The notes: generated by a model not told the origin, from the sequence alone. Positions 8,837 through 18,848 are shown, counted from the stretch's first letter. The stretch is DNA of 64,000 nucleotides from an uncultured Paracoccaceae bacterium (GCA_947493335.1 CANLQO010000001.1:682001-746000); one strand, 5' to 3'. Numbers and translations: made by a program.

Positions 8837-9634
8837 TCATGGGGTGGGCAGCGTCAGCGTCAGTCCGTCGAAGGCGGGCGTGATGTGATCGGGGGTTTCG
8901 GCATCAAGCATCGCATAGTCGAGGTCGATATGCATGTTGGTGATGATCGCCTGTTCCGGCTTGGCACGGGCGATCCAGTCCAGCGTTTGCGCAAGATGGC
9001 TATGGCTCGGGTGCGGGTCACGGCGCAGGGCATCGACGATCCAGACGGCGAGGTTGTCCAGCACGGGCCAGACATCCTCGGGGATGCCCGAGACGTCCGG
9101 CAAATAGGCCAGATCACCGATACGGAAACCAAGGGCATCAATCGTGCCGTGTTCAACCTCAAACGGGGTGAGGGTGATCGGCCCGCCTGCGCCGTCAATC
9201 GTAACATCGCCGTCGATGGTGTGCAGATCGCAGATCGGCGGATAGGCCGACCCGGCGGGCTGCACAAAGGCATAGCCAAACCGCGCAAGCAGCGCGTTGC
9301 CGGTGTCGCCGTCGGCCCAGACCGGGATGCGCTGGCGCATGTTGTAGACGATCATCCGGATGTCATCGAGGCCGTGCACATGATCGGCGTGGGAATGGGT
9401 ATAGATCACCGCATCCAGCATGCCGACGCCTGCATCCAGAAGCTGGCTGCGCAGATCGGGCGAGGTGTCGATCAGGACGCGTGTTGTGCCCTCTGGCCCG
9501 TCGCGTTCAATCAGAAGCGAACAGCGGCGGCGGGTGTTTTTGGGGTTTTCGGGATCGCAAGCGCCCCAGTGCCCGCCCAGACGTGGTACCCCGCCAGAGG
9601 ACCCACAACCCAGTATGGTGAACCGCAGCGTCAT
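8837..9634 (-). CDS. MBL-fold metallo-hydrolase (PhnP-like)
   Basis: Cytoplasmic metallo-beta-lactamase-fold protein of 265 residues. The metal motif HSHADHVHGLDD (HxHxDH) is intact, and the N-terminus LGCGSSGGVPRLGG matches the PhnP/ YycJ-like subgroup of phosphodiesterases. No phn genes are nearby, so a role in C-P lyase metabolism is not implied. Its start overlaps the TatD stop by 4 nt, so it belongs to the same operon. The combination TatD plus this hydrolase behind holB is common in Rhodobacteraceae. The substrate is uncertain; a cyclic phosphate or phosphodiester is a reasonable guess from family. Confidence 0.88.
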   Translation of the reverse strand: MTLRFTILGCGSSGGVPRLGGHWGACDPENPKNTRRRCSLLIERDGPEGTTRVLIDTSPDLRSQLLDAGVGMLDAVIYTHSHADHVHGLDDIRMIVYNMRQRIPVWADGDTGNALLARFGYAFVQPAGSAYPPICDLHTIDGDVTIDGAGGPITLTPFEVEHGTIDALGFRIGDLAYLPDVSGIPEDVWPVLDNLAVWIVDALRRDPHPSHSHLAQTLDWIARAKPEQAIITNMHIDLDYAMLDAETPDHITPAFDGLTLTLPTP

Positions 9635-10416
9635 GCTGCGGCCTTCCAGAACAGCCGGTCGAAATTGGCGGAGGTTTGCGCGGCGAAGTCGGCGTAGTCC
9701 ATGCCAAAGGCCTCTGCCGCGATGCGGGCCGTATGCGCGGTGAAGGCGGGTTCGTTCCGCTTGCCGCGATAGGGTGGCGGGGCAAGATAGGGGCTGTCGG
9801 TTTCGACAAGGATGCGGTCGCGTGGGGCGGCCTTGAAAATATCACGCAGCGCGGTCGACTTGGGGAAGGCCGCGATGCCCGACATCGACAGGTAAAACCC
9901 CAGATCAAGGCTCGCCTTGGCCAGTTCTGCCGAAGACGAAAAGCAGTGCATGACGCAGGTGTAGGCACCGTTGGCGTATTCCTCTGTCAGGATACGGGCC
10001 ATATCGTCGTCGGCGGCGCGGGCATGAATAATCAGCGGCAGCTTGGTTTCGCGCGCAGCGGCGATGTGAATGCGCAGGCTGTCCTTTTGCACCTGCGCGC
10101 TGTCGGCGGTGTAATGATAATCCAACCCGGTTTCGCCGATGCCGACGAACTTGGGATGATCTGTCAGCGCAACCAACTCGTTATAGGTCGCAAGGGGTTC
10201 GTCTGCGGCCGACATCGGATGCGTGCCCGCTGCATAGAAGACCGGCGCGTATTTTTCCGCCAGAGCGCGCACCTGAGGCTCCAACCGCAGCCGCGTGCAG
10301 ATCGTCACCATGCGGGTCACGCCGGCCTCTGCCGCACGCGCGATCAGCGCGTCATGCTCGCCCTCGAAATCGGGAAAGTCGAGGTGGCAGTGGCTGTCGA
10401 CTAGGGCAGGGATCAT
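9631..10416 (-). CDS. tatD: TatD family metal-dependent DNA hydrolase
   Basis: A 261-residue TIM-barrel hydrolase of the amidohydrolase fold. Metal ligands are visible in DSHCHLDF near the start, in GIGETGLDYHY, and in the C-terminal VETDSPYLAP. TatD-type enzymes are 3'-5' exonucleases/deoxyribonucleases. The ATG at 10416 is chosen because the conserved DSHCHLD motif follows within six residues; the frame runs 21 codons further up but into holB. It lies 10 nt behind holB and overlaps the next gene by 4 nt. The true paralogue (TatD, YcfH or YjjV) cannot be separated by eye; next to holB, YcfH-like is the usual one. Confidence 0.9.
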   Translation of the reverse strand: MIPALVDSHCHLDFPDFEGEHDALIARAAEAGVTRMVTICTRLRLEPQVRALAEKYAPVFYAAGTHPMSAADEPLATYNELVALTDHPKFVGIGETGLDYHYTADSAQVQKDSLRIHIAAARETKLPLIIHARAADDDMARILTEEYANGAYTCVMHCFSSSAELAKASLDLGFYLSMSGIAAFPKSTALRDIFKAAPRDRILVETDSPYLAPPPYRGKRNEPAFTAHTARIAAEAFGMDYADFAAQTSANFDRLFWKAAA

Positions 10417-10426
10417 CGGCGCGCTT

Positions 10427-11551
10427 TCAGGGGGCGGCGTGGTCTCGCGCCGTCTGTTCGATTGCAAAAACCATATCAAGGATCAGCGCGGCAGGGTCAA
10501 GGTTGACGGCCCGCCCGTGGCGCGCCCGCGCAGACAGGGTTTGCTGCAATTGCGCCCAGACCCGTGCTGCGCGGTCATCGGGGGCCAGACGGGCGAGCAA
10601 GCGTGCCTCTCCCGGTGCGCCCTGCGTCGAGGGTTCGCCCATCAACCCGGTGCGCGCCGCGCGCGACAACAGATGATCCAACAAATCCAGCGTCAGGCCA
10701 AACCGGGTGTCAGCATTTCGACCTGCGCAGCTATCGGCGAGCTTAAGCAGGGCGGGCCTGTTGACGTTGGGCAGGGCTGACAACAGATCCACCAGTTCCG
10801 CATAAAGCGGCAGGCCATCGTGGGTCAGCAGGCGGATCGCATCCCCCGCAGAACCGCCTGAAAGTGTCGTCAAAGCCTCTGTCTGGTCGGTCTGCAATCC
10901 TGCCTGTTCAAGTGCTGCAGAAAGATCATCAGGGCCAAGCGGCGCGCAACGCAATTCGCGGCAGCGTGACCGGATCGTGGGCAACAGGCGCGAGGGCTGA
11001 TGCGCAATCAGCAAAAGCGTGGTGTTGGTGGGCGGTTCTTCCAATTCTTTCAGGATCGCATTGGCGGCGTTGCGGTTCATCTCATCGGCGGCATCCACGA
11101 TCACCACGCGGTGGCCGCCGTCGGTGGCGGACATGTGAAAGAAGTTCTTGAGCGGGTCGAGCGCCTCGCGCGTGATATCCGACTGCAGGGCCCCGGTCTT
11201 TTCGTTTACCAGCCGCCGGATCAGCAAAAGCCCCGGGTGACTGCCCGACAGGACCAGCCGCGCGTCGGGATGTTCGGGGTCAATTGCCAAAGTCGTGGGT
11301 GGGGGTGGTGCGCCGAAAAGGCCGTCGTCCTGCTGCGCTGGGGTGGCAAGCAGAAAGGTCGCGATTTTCCAGGCCAGCGTCGCCTTGCCCACGCCGCGCG
11401 GCCCGGTAATAAGCCAGCCGGAATGGACGCGCCCGGCGGTGAACGCCTCAAGAAATGCGGCCTGTGCCGCGTCCTGCCCAAACAGTCGGGCCGTGTCGCG
11501 GGGATGCGGGGCGCCTGCGATCTGGTCCGAGGTGGGGGCGTCATCGCTCAT
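10427..11551 (-). CDS. holB: DNA polymerase III subunit delta'
   Basis: Clamp-loader subunit of 374 residues. The AAA+ Walker A GPRGVGKAT lies near 50-58, and the segment VIVDAADEMNRNAANAILK with LEEPP and the sensor region LLLIAHQPSRLLPTIRSRC is diagnostic for delta'. It helps load the beta clamp on DNA. The start overlaps the thymidylate kinase stop by 4 nt; tmk-holB-tatD is a widely conserved order. Slightly longer than E. coli delta' (334) as usual in alphaproteobacteria. Confidence 0.95.
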   Translation of the reverse strand: MSDDAPTSDQIAGAPHPRDTARLFGQDAAQAAFLEAFTAGRVHSGWLITGPRGVGKATLAWKIATFLLATPAQQDDGLFGAPPPPTTLAIDPEHPDARLVLSGSHPGLLLIRRLVNEKTGALQSDITREALDPLKNFFHMSATDGGHRVVIVDAADEMNRNAANAILKELEEPPTNTTLLLIAHQPSRLLPTIRSRCRELRCAPLGPDDLSAALEQAGLQTDQTEALTTLSGGSAGDAIRLLTHDGLPLYAELVDLLSALPNVNRPALLKLADSCAGRNADTRFGLTLDLLDHLLSRAARTGLMGEPSTQGAPGEARLLARLAPDDRAARVWAQLQQTLSARARHGRAVNLDPAALILDMVFAIEQTARDHAAP

Positions 11552-12153
11552 AAGTGCGCTGCGATTTCAGAGGTGATCGCCTCGGCCTCGCGGTTCCCGT
11601 CAATCAGGATGCAGCGGTTGGGTTGGGCATGTGCAAGCGACAGGAAACCGTGGCGCAGGGTTTCCTGAAACGCCAATCCCATATCTTCGAACCGGTCCTC
11701 GCCTGACTGCCGCGCAAGGCCGCGTTCCAGTGCCGTCGCCGGGTCCATGTCGATGATGAACGTCAGGTCCGGTTCCCGCCCGATCATCAGGGCATGCAGT
11801 TGATCCACCGTGCTGCGCAGATCGCCGCGCGTCGCACCCTGATAGACCCGGGTGCTGTCCGCAAAGCGGTCAGAGATCACGGTCTTCCCGGCATCCAGCG
11901 CGGGCTGGATGGTTTTTTCCAGATGATCGCGCCGGGCGGCGGTAAACAGCAAAATCTCTGTTTCGGCAGTCCAGCGGTCCGGGTCGCCGGTCAGCAAGAG
12001 CTGGCGGATTTCTTCTGCCCCCGGACTGCCGCCGGGCTCGCGCGTCAGTACAACCTCTTGCCCCGTATTGCGCAGATGGTCGGCCAGCGCGCGGGCTTGC
12101 GTGGATTTGCCAGAGCCGTCGATGCCTTCAAACGTAATAAAGCGCGCGGTCAT
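11548..12153 (-). CDS. tmk: Thymidylate kinase
   Basis: A 201-residue dTMP kinase, which phosphorylates dTMP to dTDP for DNA synthesis. The P-loop FEGIDGSGKSTQ is at residues 8-19, the DRFADST motif (DR[YFH]) near 95 and the LID region with ARQSGEDRFE near 150. Length is standard for the family. Start and stop overlap the neighbouring genes by 4 nt each, so it is translationally coupled to the carboxypeptidase gene upstream and holB downstream. Confidence 0.97.
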   Translation of the reverse strand: MTARFITFEGIDGSGKSTQARALADHLRNTGQEVVLTREPGGSPGAEEIRQLLLTGDPDRWTAETEILLFTAARRDHLEKTIQPALDAGKTVISDRFADSTRVYQGATRGDLRSTVDQLHALMIGREPDLTFIIDMDPATALERGLARQSGEDRFEDMGLAFQETLRHGFLSLAHAQPNRCILIDGNREAEAITSEIAAHL

Positions 12154-13316
12154 GCGGGGGCATCAGTCGCGGCGTTGATCTTGTCCAGCACCACCTGCAT
12201 TGCCGTCCGCATCCGCACCTTGAAGCCACCGCGCATCACATCACTTTCGGCGACCAGCGGCACGCGGGTTTCGGGCAGACCGTCAAGTGCGATGACCAGT
12301 TCGCCAAGCTGTTGGCCAGCAGTCACCGGTGCCTCGATCGGTCCGTCAAAGACGGCTTCGGCGTTGATCCCGCCCTGAATCGTGACCGGTACCAGCATCG
12401 AGACATCCTCGGCGACGGTCAGACCGACGCTGTCAGTTTCTCCCATCCAGACGTCAACATCCGCGATCCGCGTGCCGGTTTTGGCGACGTCCTTTTGGGC
12501 AAACTGCCGAAAGGCCCAATTCACCAATCGCTCTGCCTCGTCCGCACGGGCGGCAGCACTGTCGAGGCCGGTAATCACAAAGATGACGCGCCGGTCGCCC
12601 TGCTTGGCAGAACCAACAAGGCCATACCCTGCCTCTTGCGTATGACCCGTCTTGAGCCCGTCCGCACCGATCCCCAGCGACAGCAACGGGTTGCGGTTCT
12701 GCGTATTGGCCGGCGCGCGACCATCAAAAGCATAAGTTTCTTCGGCAAAGAGCGGATAGAAGGTGGGGAAATCGCTGATCAGCCGGTCGGCCAGAATACC
12801 CAAATCGCGCATCGACATCTCATGCCCACGCGCTGGCCAGCCAGAGGCATTCATGAAGGTCGAATTGTTCATCCCCAATGCGCGGGCGCGGTTGGTCATC
12901 ATCTGGGCAAAGGCGCCTTCGGTGCCGGCCAACCCTTCGGCCAGCACAACCGAGGCGTCATTGCCTGACAAGACAATCACGCCGCGCAGCAAATCCTCGA
13001 CCGAGACGCGGTCGGTGGTGTCCAGAAACATGGTCGAGCCGCCAAAGCTTGCCGCGTGGGTCGAGACCGGCAGCATCGTGTCGGTGCTAAAGCGACCGTC
13101 CGCGATCGCCTCAAACGCCAGATAGATCGTCATCAGCTTGGACATTGACGCAGGCGGCAACGGCTCGTCGGCGTTCTTTTCCATCAGAACCGTGCCGGTG
13201 GTCTGGTCAAAAACGTAGGCCGCACGGGCCTTTGTCTCGAACGTCTGGGCGATGGCAAGGCTGGCCCCGCATATCAGCAGGACGGCGGTGGCGATGATCC
13301 GCACGGCTGTCGTCAT
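12150..13316 (-). CDS. D-alanyl-D-alanine carboxypeptidase (penicillin-binding protein 5/6 type)
   Basis: Exported, membrane-anchored-type low-molecular-weight PBP of 388 residues that trims the terminal D-Ala of peptidoglycan stem peptides. A signal peptide is visible (IIATAVLLICGASLAIAQT). All three active-site motifs are present: SMSK (SxxK) at about 57-60, SGN at about 117-119 and KTG at about 223-225. A PBP5 C-terminal domain follows. It is 23 nt behind the SPOR gene and overlaps tmk by 4 nt. DacA, DacC and DacF cannot be told apart here, so no symbol is given. Confidence 0.94.
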   Translation of the reverse strand: MTTAVRIIATAVLLICGASLAIAQTFETKARAAYVFDQTTGTVLMEKNADEPLPPASMSKLMTIYLAFEAIADGRFSTDTMLPVSTHAASFGGSTMFLDTTDRVSVEDLLRGVIVLSGNDASVVLAEGLAGTEGAFAQMMTNRARALGMNNSTFMNASGWPARGHEMSMRDLGILADRLISDFPTFYPLFAEETYAFDGRAPANTQNRNPLLSLGIGADGLKTGHTQEAGYGLVGSAKQGDRRVIFVITGLDSAAARADEAERLVNWAFRQFAQKDVAKTGTRIADVDVWMGETDSVGLTVAEDVSMLVPVTIQGGINAEAVFDGPIEAPVTAGQQLGELVIALDGLPETRVPLVAESDVMRGGFKVRMRTAMQVVLDKINAATDAPA

Positions 13317-13339
13317 GAGGCAACTCCGATCTGACGGTG

Positions 13340-14230
13340 TCAGTTTGTCACAAAATAGGCGTCCTCGAACCCAAGCGCCTTGACCTTGGACAGCACAGCA
13401 GCGCGGTCCTCGGACGTGGGTGCTGGGCCCACAATGACGCGCCAGAACGGCTTGCCCTGGCTTTGCTGGGCCAGCACGCGGGCCGACAGGCCATCACCGC
13501 GCAGCCGTTCGGCGGTGCGGGTGGCGTTGGCTTCGATGCTGAAGATACCAATCTGGATGAAGGGTTTGGAAAGGCTGGACGCCGGTGTTGGTGCCGGGGC
13601 GGGGGCCGCAGCGGCGGGTGTTGTTTCTGCGGCCTCAACCGCCGCGATGGCAGCCGCGGCCGCACCGGCCACGGGATCAAGCGGTTCGGCGGTAATTTCA
13701 ACCGGGTTGTCAAAGTCGGCCACGGCGGCGGCGACTTCTGCTGGACCTTCTTCACGGCGCAGGGCCACAACGCTGAGCATCTGCGGTGCTCCGGCCAGCA
13801 TGCCAAGCTCTTCTGCGGCATCCGATGACACCTGTAGGGCAGGGCCGGGGTTTTCACGCTCGCGCCGGAACAGCGCTCCGATGACGAATTTGTCGTTCGA
13901 CGGGTTCCGGATGATCACCCGCTCTGGGTCGGTCGCATCGGGATGCGCCACCCAGACGCCACCCAGGCTGGGCCGTCCGTCCCAAAGTCCGTTTTCGCTG
14001 ACTGAAAACGCCTCGGGCGCTTCGACGTCGCGTTCCACCATCGGCCCGGCATTCAAGGGTGCGGCGGCGTTATCGGCCCCGTCGCTTGCTGCGGCCTCAC
14101 CGCCGCCGAAATTCGGCAGTTCCGGCATCTTGAACTGACCCTGTTCATCACAGGCCGCCAGCCCAAAGATGACAAGTGCCGTTGCCCCAAGACGGTTGAC
14201 CGCCCGTGTGAGTTTGATTTCGCCTGACAT
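13340..14230 (-). CDS. SPOR domain lipoprotein
   Basis: A 296-residue exported protein. The N-terminus has a lipobox (VIFGLAAC), so it is probably anchored by lipid. A low-complexity Ala/Pro/Glu-rich middle (about 140-215) separates a central region of unknown role from a C-terminal SPOR domain (about 218-296, FIQIGIFSIEANATRTAERL), which binds denuded peptidoglycan at the septum. It resembles RlpA-like or other SPOR proteins but I do not see the RlpA double-psi barrel signature. It heads the minus-strand operon containing a D,D-carboxypeptidase, which fits a cell-wall role. The 249 bp upstream (14231-14479) holds its promoter and that of the tRNA; I see no clear boxes. Confidence 0.86.
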   Translation of the reverse strand: MSGEIKLTRAVNRLGATALVIFGLAACDEQGQFKMPELPNFGGGEAAASDGADNAAAPLNAGPMVERDVEAPEAFSVSENGLWDGRPSLGGVWVAHPDATDPERVIIRNPSNDKFVIGALFRRERENPGPALQVSSDAAEELGMLAGAPQMLSVVALRREEGPAEVAAAVADFDNPVEITAEPLDPVAGAAAAAIAAVEAAETTPAAAAPAPAPTPASSLSKPFIQIGIFSIEANATRTAERLRGDGLSARVLAQQSQGKPFWRVIVGPAPTSEDRAAVLSKVKALGFEDAYFVTN

Positions 14231-14479
14231 CGCTCGCCCCTCGCATTTTTCCCAAAGGCGCGCATCAGCGGCTGTTGATCAGCCCTTTTTTTGCCCACCC
14301 CTTAACCCCCGTTCGAGCCTTGGGTCACGTCAGCACCCCTTGGCCCGTCAAGTGTTACCGGCACAATAGCGGCGAGGGTGCCGTTTTGGAAGGCCAGAGC
14401 GCAGAAGTTCGGCGGAATTCCACAAAGCGTGATGATGGGTTTACGAAGCCGCGCGAAGGCACTAAACCCCGTCCGCAGC

Positions 14480-14569
14480 GGAGGCTTGGCAGAGTGGTCG
14501 AATGCACCGGTCTTGAAAACCGACGAGGGTGAAAGTCCTCCCAGGGTTCGAATCCCTGAGCCTCCGCCA
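14480..14569 (+). tRNA. tRNA-Ser (anticodon UGA)
   Basis: A 90-nt class II tRNA with encoded CCA. The acceptor stem GGAGGCT (14480-14486) pairs with AGCCTCC (14559-14565), with discriminator G at 14566 and CCA at 14567-14569. The anticodon loop CTTGAAA (14512-14518) gives anticodon TGA at 14514-14516, reading UCA codons. The long variable arm (about 14523-14540) and the T-loop GTTCGAATC are present. No integrase lies beside it, so it is not in use as an attachment site here. Confidence 0.97.
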
Positions 14570-14600
14570 CTTACCCCCCCCGAACGACGCAGCGTGACGC

Positions 14601-17483
14601 TCAAGCCGCCAGGATCAGCCGACCGGCGTTGGTGCTGAGAAGGCGCAACAGATTGGTGGTGTGATCAAAATCGGCGGGCCGCCCCAGCGCGAAGCCTTGC
14701 AGGTAATCACAGCCAAGCGTTTTAAGGATTTTTGCGTGTTGTGCGGTTTCCACACCCTCTGCCACGACCGCGACGCCCTGCATCTGCCCGATGCTGATGA
14801 TCGTTTTGATCAGGTTGCGTTGGCGGGCGGATTCAATGATCGGCGCGATCAGTTGCCGGTCAATCTTGAGCCTGTGCGGCTCAACCCGCAGCAGGCTGAC
14901 GATTGAAGCATGGCCTGTTCCGAAATCGTCAATCTCAATATCAATGCCCATGTTCCGCAGCGCGGCGAGATTGCTGGACAAACTGTCATCAAACGAATCA
15001 AGAAAGGCCGATTCCAGCAATTCAAAGGCGAACTTTCCACGCGGCAAATCCATGTCGCGCAATGTGCTGGCCAGGTTTGGGTCGGACAGGCGTGCCGATG
15101 AGACATTGACCGAAATCTGCGGCACATCAAGGTCCGCAGACTGCCACGACATCAGATCGCGGTGGGCATTTTGCAGCACCAGCGCATCAAATTGGGCCAG
15201 CATCCCCATCTCTTCGACGGTGTCGAGAAAGGCATCGGGCATCATCAGCCCGTGTTCCCGACTATCCCAGCGGACCAATGCCTCCAACCCCGTCAATTGC
15301 AGCGTCTGCGCATCAAATTGCGGCTGATAATGGCAAATGATCTCGCCTGCCTCAAAACCATTCAACAACGCATCAAACGCGTTCTTGCGGGCGGCTGCGG
15401 ACTTTTTCATGCGGGCATCGAAGAACCGCGACCGACCGCGCCCGTCCTTTTTGGCCGCATAAAGCGCCAGATCGGCAGACACAAAAAGCGAAGCGTCGGG
15501 CGCCTGATCCACGTCGGCGACGGCGATCCCGATACTGACGCCAAAATTGCAGTGCTGACCGTCATAGATGAAGGGTTTTGCCACCTGTTCGATCACCGCG
15601 TTCGCCAGCGATTTGAGCGCCGCGTCCGAGGGCGCATCCGGGATCAGAATCACAAACTCGTCACCCCCGATGCGCGCGGCACACCAGTCCTTTTCAGTCA
15701 CGTTTCGCAGGATGTCCGCGGCATGGACAAGCACCGCGTCACCGGCGCCGTGGCCAAGCGTGTCGTTGATATGTTTGAATTTATCGAGGTCGAAATGCAG
15801 GATGGCCTGCCGCTGCCCTTCCACATCCCGCAGCATCTCGGACTGGAGCGCATCGACACCCCGGCGATTGATCAATCCGGTCAGCGCGTCGTGGTGCGCC
15901 TCGTATTCAAGTTGGGCGCGTGCGGCTTCCAGCTCTTCCTGACGGCGAATGTCTTCGGTGATGTCGATGTTGACGCCCACGAAACGGTCCCCGTTTTTGG
16001 GGTCGGCCACAAACACGGCGCGACTGCGCACATGCACGATCTCGCCATCAGGGCGGCAAATGCGATAATCCAGCGCAAGGTCGACACCACGGGCAACACT
16101 GTCTTCGGATATCTGAAAGGCGCGTTCCTGATCATCGGGATGGATCAGGGTGGCCCAGAAATCACCCGGCAATCTGTTATCCATATGGGTGACGCCAAAC
16201 ATCTCAAGCAGCCGGTCATCCCAATACGCCTCTGTCTCGCGCACGTTGAATTCCCAGCGGCCCATATCGGCGGCGACCATTGCGACACGCAGCCGTTCTG
16301 ACATTTGCTGGTGTTCTTCTTCGACCTTCTTGATGTCGGTGATGTCGGTGTCGGTTCCGATCACCCGGGCGGGTTTGCCATCAGCTGTGCGGCGCACAAC
16401 CCTGCCGCGGCTCAGGATCCAAATCCAGTGGCCGTCATAGTGTCGCTGCCGGTATTGATAGTTGATGGTATCGGTTTCACCCGATGCCTGACGGGCCAGT
16501 TCAGCGCGGACATGCGCCACATCATCGGGATGAATTTCAGATAGCCATTTTTCAAGGCTGTGGTCCGTTTCGGCATCATCCGGTATCCCGCGCAGCCGTC
16601 GCCACGTCTCTGACACAAAGGGCATGTCGTTGACCATGTCATTGTCCCAGACACCCTGTTCGGCCCCTTCGATCGCGACTTTCCAACGGACCTCTCTCCG
16701 GGTCAGATCCTCGATCAGATGGGCCGAGGTTTTTGGCTGGGTGATATCGGTGTCAGTTCCTACAAAGCGCAGAGGTTGCCCGTCGGCATCCCGTGCCACG
16801 ACACGGCCACGGCTGAGTATCCAGATATCGTGCCCATCGGCATGGCGTTCGCGAAACTCAATGGAAAACGTATCTGATTCATTGGCGAATATCGCCATGA
16901 TCCCCAGCTGGAGCCTGTCGCAGTCTTCAGGATGGACCCGATCAAAAAGACTGTCGAGCGCGGTCACGCTGGTATCATCGCGACTGCGCCCGCGCATCCG
17001 GTACCAATCATCCGAAAAGGTGCATGTGGCCGTCGGCACATCAATTTCCCACAAGCCGTGGTCACTGCTGGACAGGGCATTGCGCCAGGCCAAAAGCTCT
17101 TGCGTTATGTCATCGGGGGACTGTTGCCCCAGAAAGCCGATCAGGGTGCCATCCGTATCGCGCAAGGTCGATACATCAAATTGGGTGGCCTTGCCTTGCC
17201 AATGCAAGGTGTATGTCTGGTCGATATCTGCGAGGTCCTGCGAAACCGTGTTCAGCAGTGTCGCGAATTGCACCTTGTCATCACGGTTCAGCAGCGCCGC
17301 GAAGTTGATCCCATCCTGCAGGGTCGCGTCATCAAGCCCAAGTGCATCCCGTGCCAGTTGGTTCACGTCAACCATCTGGCCATCAATGGAAAGTGCCATT
17401 GCAGGTATCTGCAACGACCGGATCACAGGCGCGACCGAAAATCCCAGGTTGATTTGATTGTGCCGCATGATGCTCGACGTCAT
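14601..17483 (-). CDS. PAS-PAS-PAS-GGDEF-EAL cyclic-di-GMP signalling protein
   Basis: About 960 residues with no clear membrane segment. An N-terminal PAS-like region is followed by three PAS_3-type domains with PAC segments (repeated ILSRGRVV and GTDTDIT), then a GGDEF domain with intact ARIGGDEFV and an EAL domain with intact EALVRW, DDFGTGHAS and VAEGVET motifs. So both cyclase and phosphodiesterase activities are possible; net activity cannot be predicted. I take the ATG at 17483; a TTG 18 nt further upstream is also open. The 202-bp gap to ureD (17484-17685) holds the promoters of both genes; a short palindrome GTGTGACAC lies there. Output in this strain may concern adhesion or motility, but that is inference. 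Confidence 0.93.
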   Translation of the reverse strand: MTSSIMRHNQINLGFSVAPVIRSLQIPAMALSIDGQMVDVNQLARDALGLDDATLQDGINFAALLNRDDKVQFATLLNTVSQDLADIDQTYTLHWQGKATQFDVSTLRDTDGTLIGFLGQQSPDDITQELLAWRNALSSSDHGLWEIDVPTATCTFSDDWYRMRGRSRDDTSVTALDSLFDRVHPEDCDRLQLGIMAIFANESDTFSIEFRERHADGHDIWILSRGRVVARDADGQPLRFVGTDTDITQPKTSAHLIEDLTRREVRWKVAIEGAEQGVWDNDMVNDMPFVSETWRRLRGIPDDAETDHSLEKWLSEIHPDDVAHVRAELARQASGETDTINYQYRQRHYDGHWIWILSRGRVVRRTADGKPARVIGTDTDITDIKKVEEEHQQMSERLRVAMVAADMGRWEFNVRETEAYWDDRLLEMFGVTHMDNRLPGDFWATLIHPDDQERAFQISEDSVARGVDLALDYRICRPDGEIVHVRSRAVFVADPKNGDRFVGVNIDITEDIRRQEELEAARAQLEYEAHHDALTGLINRRGVDALQSEMLRDVEGQRQAILHFDLDKFKHINDTLGHGAGDAVLVHAADILRNVTEKDWCAARIGGDEFVILIPDAPSDAALKSLANAVIEQVAKPFIYDGQHCNFGVSIGIAVADVDQAPDASLFVSADLALYAAKKDGRGRSRFFDARMKKSAAARKNAFDALLNGFEAGEIICHYQPQFDAQTLQLTGLEALVRWDSREHGLMMPDAFLDTVEEMGMLAQFDALVLQNAHRDLMSWQSADLDVPQISVNVSSARLSDPNLASTLRDMDLPRGKFAFELLESAFLDSFDDSLSSNLAALRNMGIDIEIDDFGTGHASIVSLLRVEPHRLKIDRQLIAPIIESARQRNLIKTIISIGQMQGVAVVAEGVETAQHAKILKTLGCDYLQGFALGRPADFDHTTNLLRLLSTNAGRLILAA

Positions 17484-17685
17484 TTCTATTTCCGAAATCA
17501 ATAGGGTTCGTATGTTAATTGCCGGTTAGTGTGACACGCTTCACCTGCCGTTGCGGATGAAAATCGTCAACGGAGCGCACAAAAATTAAGCAATTGTTTA
17601 TAAAAAAGGACAACTCATCGCGGCGACCCCGGTCCGGACACGGTCTGGCATTGACGCTCTGACCTGCACCACCCCAGTTTCGCGT

Positions 17686-18528
17686 ATGGGAGTGATCAGC
17701 AGACAGACGGGGCCTCTTGCGGGTGCGACGCTGGCCGCGCAGCCGCGTGCGCTGGGCGAGGCGCAGGTCGTCGTGGGCCGTGTCGGCGCACGCTCGCGTC
17801 TGCGCGATTTGCGCCAGTCCGGGGCACTGAAGCTGGTTTTTCCACGGCGCTTTGACGCGCCCGGGGTTGAGGTCGTCAGCGTCAACACCGCAGGCGGGAT
17901 CACCGGCGGCGACCGCTTTTTTTTGACCGCTGACGTGGGCGAGGGCGCAGACCTGACCCTGACCACGCAAGCAGCCGAGCGGGCCTATCGCGCGGCGCAG
18001 GGTGTCGGGCAGGTCAATACCCGGATCAACGTGGCGTCGGGCGCCGTGGCGCGCTGGCTTCCGCAGGAAACGATCCTTTTCGACGGGGCACATTTGCGCC
18101 GACGATTGGATATCACCATGGCACCTGATGCGCAGCTTTTGCTGGTAGAGCCGTTGGTGTTTGGCCGTCGGGCTATGGGTGAAACGCTGCACAACGTGCT
18201 TTTTGACGACCGGATCGCGGTGCGTCGGGGCGGGGTGCCGGTCTATCTGGACGGAACACGGCTGTCATCCGGTCATCAGCTGACCCGCCCGGCATTGGCA
18301 GCGGGGGCAGGGGCCGCCGCCCAAATCCTGTGGATCGCGCCTCAGGCAGACATGATGCTTGCGGCGGTGCGGGCGCATTTGCCCGCAACCGGCGGGGCGA
18401 GCCTGTTGCGGCCGGACATGCTGGTGCTGCGCCTTCTGGCCGAAGACAGCTTTGCCCTGCGCCAGTCGCTTTTGCCGATTCTTGACCTTTTGACCGACAA
18501 CCAACTGCCGACATCATGGAGACTTTGA
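17686..18528 (+). CDS. ureD: Urease accessory protein UreD (UreH)
   Basis: First gene of the urease operon, 280 residues. UreD is a scaffold that binds the urease apoprotein with UreF and UreG for nickel insertion. Family signatures are [13 protein letters not shown] near 65-78 and the run [19 protein letters not shown]. Length is normal. The ATG at 17686 has no good ribosome site, and the frame remains open upstream, so the start is uncertain. It ends 4 nt before ureA. Confidence 0.93.
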   Translation: MGVISRQTGPLAGATLAAQPRALGEAQVVVGRVGARSRLRDLRQSGALKLVFPRRFDAPGVEVVSVNTAGGITGGDRFFLTADVGEGADLTLTTQAAERAYRAAQGVGQVNTRINVASGAVARWLPQETILFDGAHLRRRLDITMAPDAQLLLVEPLVFGRRAMGETLHNVLFDDRIAVRRGGVPVYLDGTRLSSGHQLTRPALAAGAGAAAQILWIAPQADMMLAAVRAHLPATGGASLLRPDMLVLRLLAEDSFALRQSLLPILDLLTDNQLPTSWRL

Positions 18529-18532
18529 CCAG

Positions 18533-18835
18533 ATGCAACTGACCCCCCGCGAGAAAGACAAGCTTTTGGTAGCCATGGCCGCCGAAGTCGCCCGCAAGCG
18601 GCTGGCCCGCGGCGTAAAGCTGAACCACCCAGAAGCGATTGCGCTGATTACCGATGCAGTCGTTGAGGGCGCGCGCGACGGCCGGTCCGTGGCTGACATG
18701 ATGCAGGCGGGTGGGCACGTGCTGACCCGCGAGCAGGTGATGGAAGGCATTGCCGAGATGATCCATGAGGTTCAGGTCGAAGCGACCTTTCCCGACGGCA
18801 CCAAACTGGTGACCGTGCATGACCCGATCCGCTGA
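18533..18835 (+). CDS. ureA: Urease subunit gamma
   Basis: A 100-residue structural subunit, the standard length. The sequence [20 protein letters not shown] and the [10 protein letters not shown] motif are highly conserved. It assembles with UreB and UreC into the trimeric (alpha-beta-gamma)3 enzyme in the cytoplasm. It lies 4 nt behind ureD and 13 nt before ureB. Confidence 0.98.
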   Translation: MQLTPREKDKLLVAMAAEVARKRLARGVKLNHPEAIALITDAVVEGARDGRSVADMMQAGGHVLTREQVMEGIAEMIHEVQVEATFPDGTKLVTVHDPIR

Positions 18836-18848
18836 AAGGAACCCGCCC

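Noticed and set aside
14480-14569. tRNA-Ser as an integration site
   Set aside because: No integrase, no repeated 3' end and no foreign genes beside it.
15162-16301. 379-residue plus-strand frame
   Set aside because: Antisense to the PAS-GGDEF-EAL gene, whose motifs are intact; no ribosome site.
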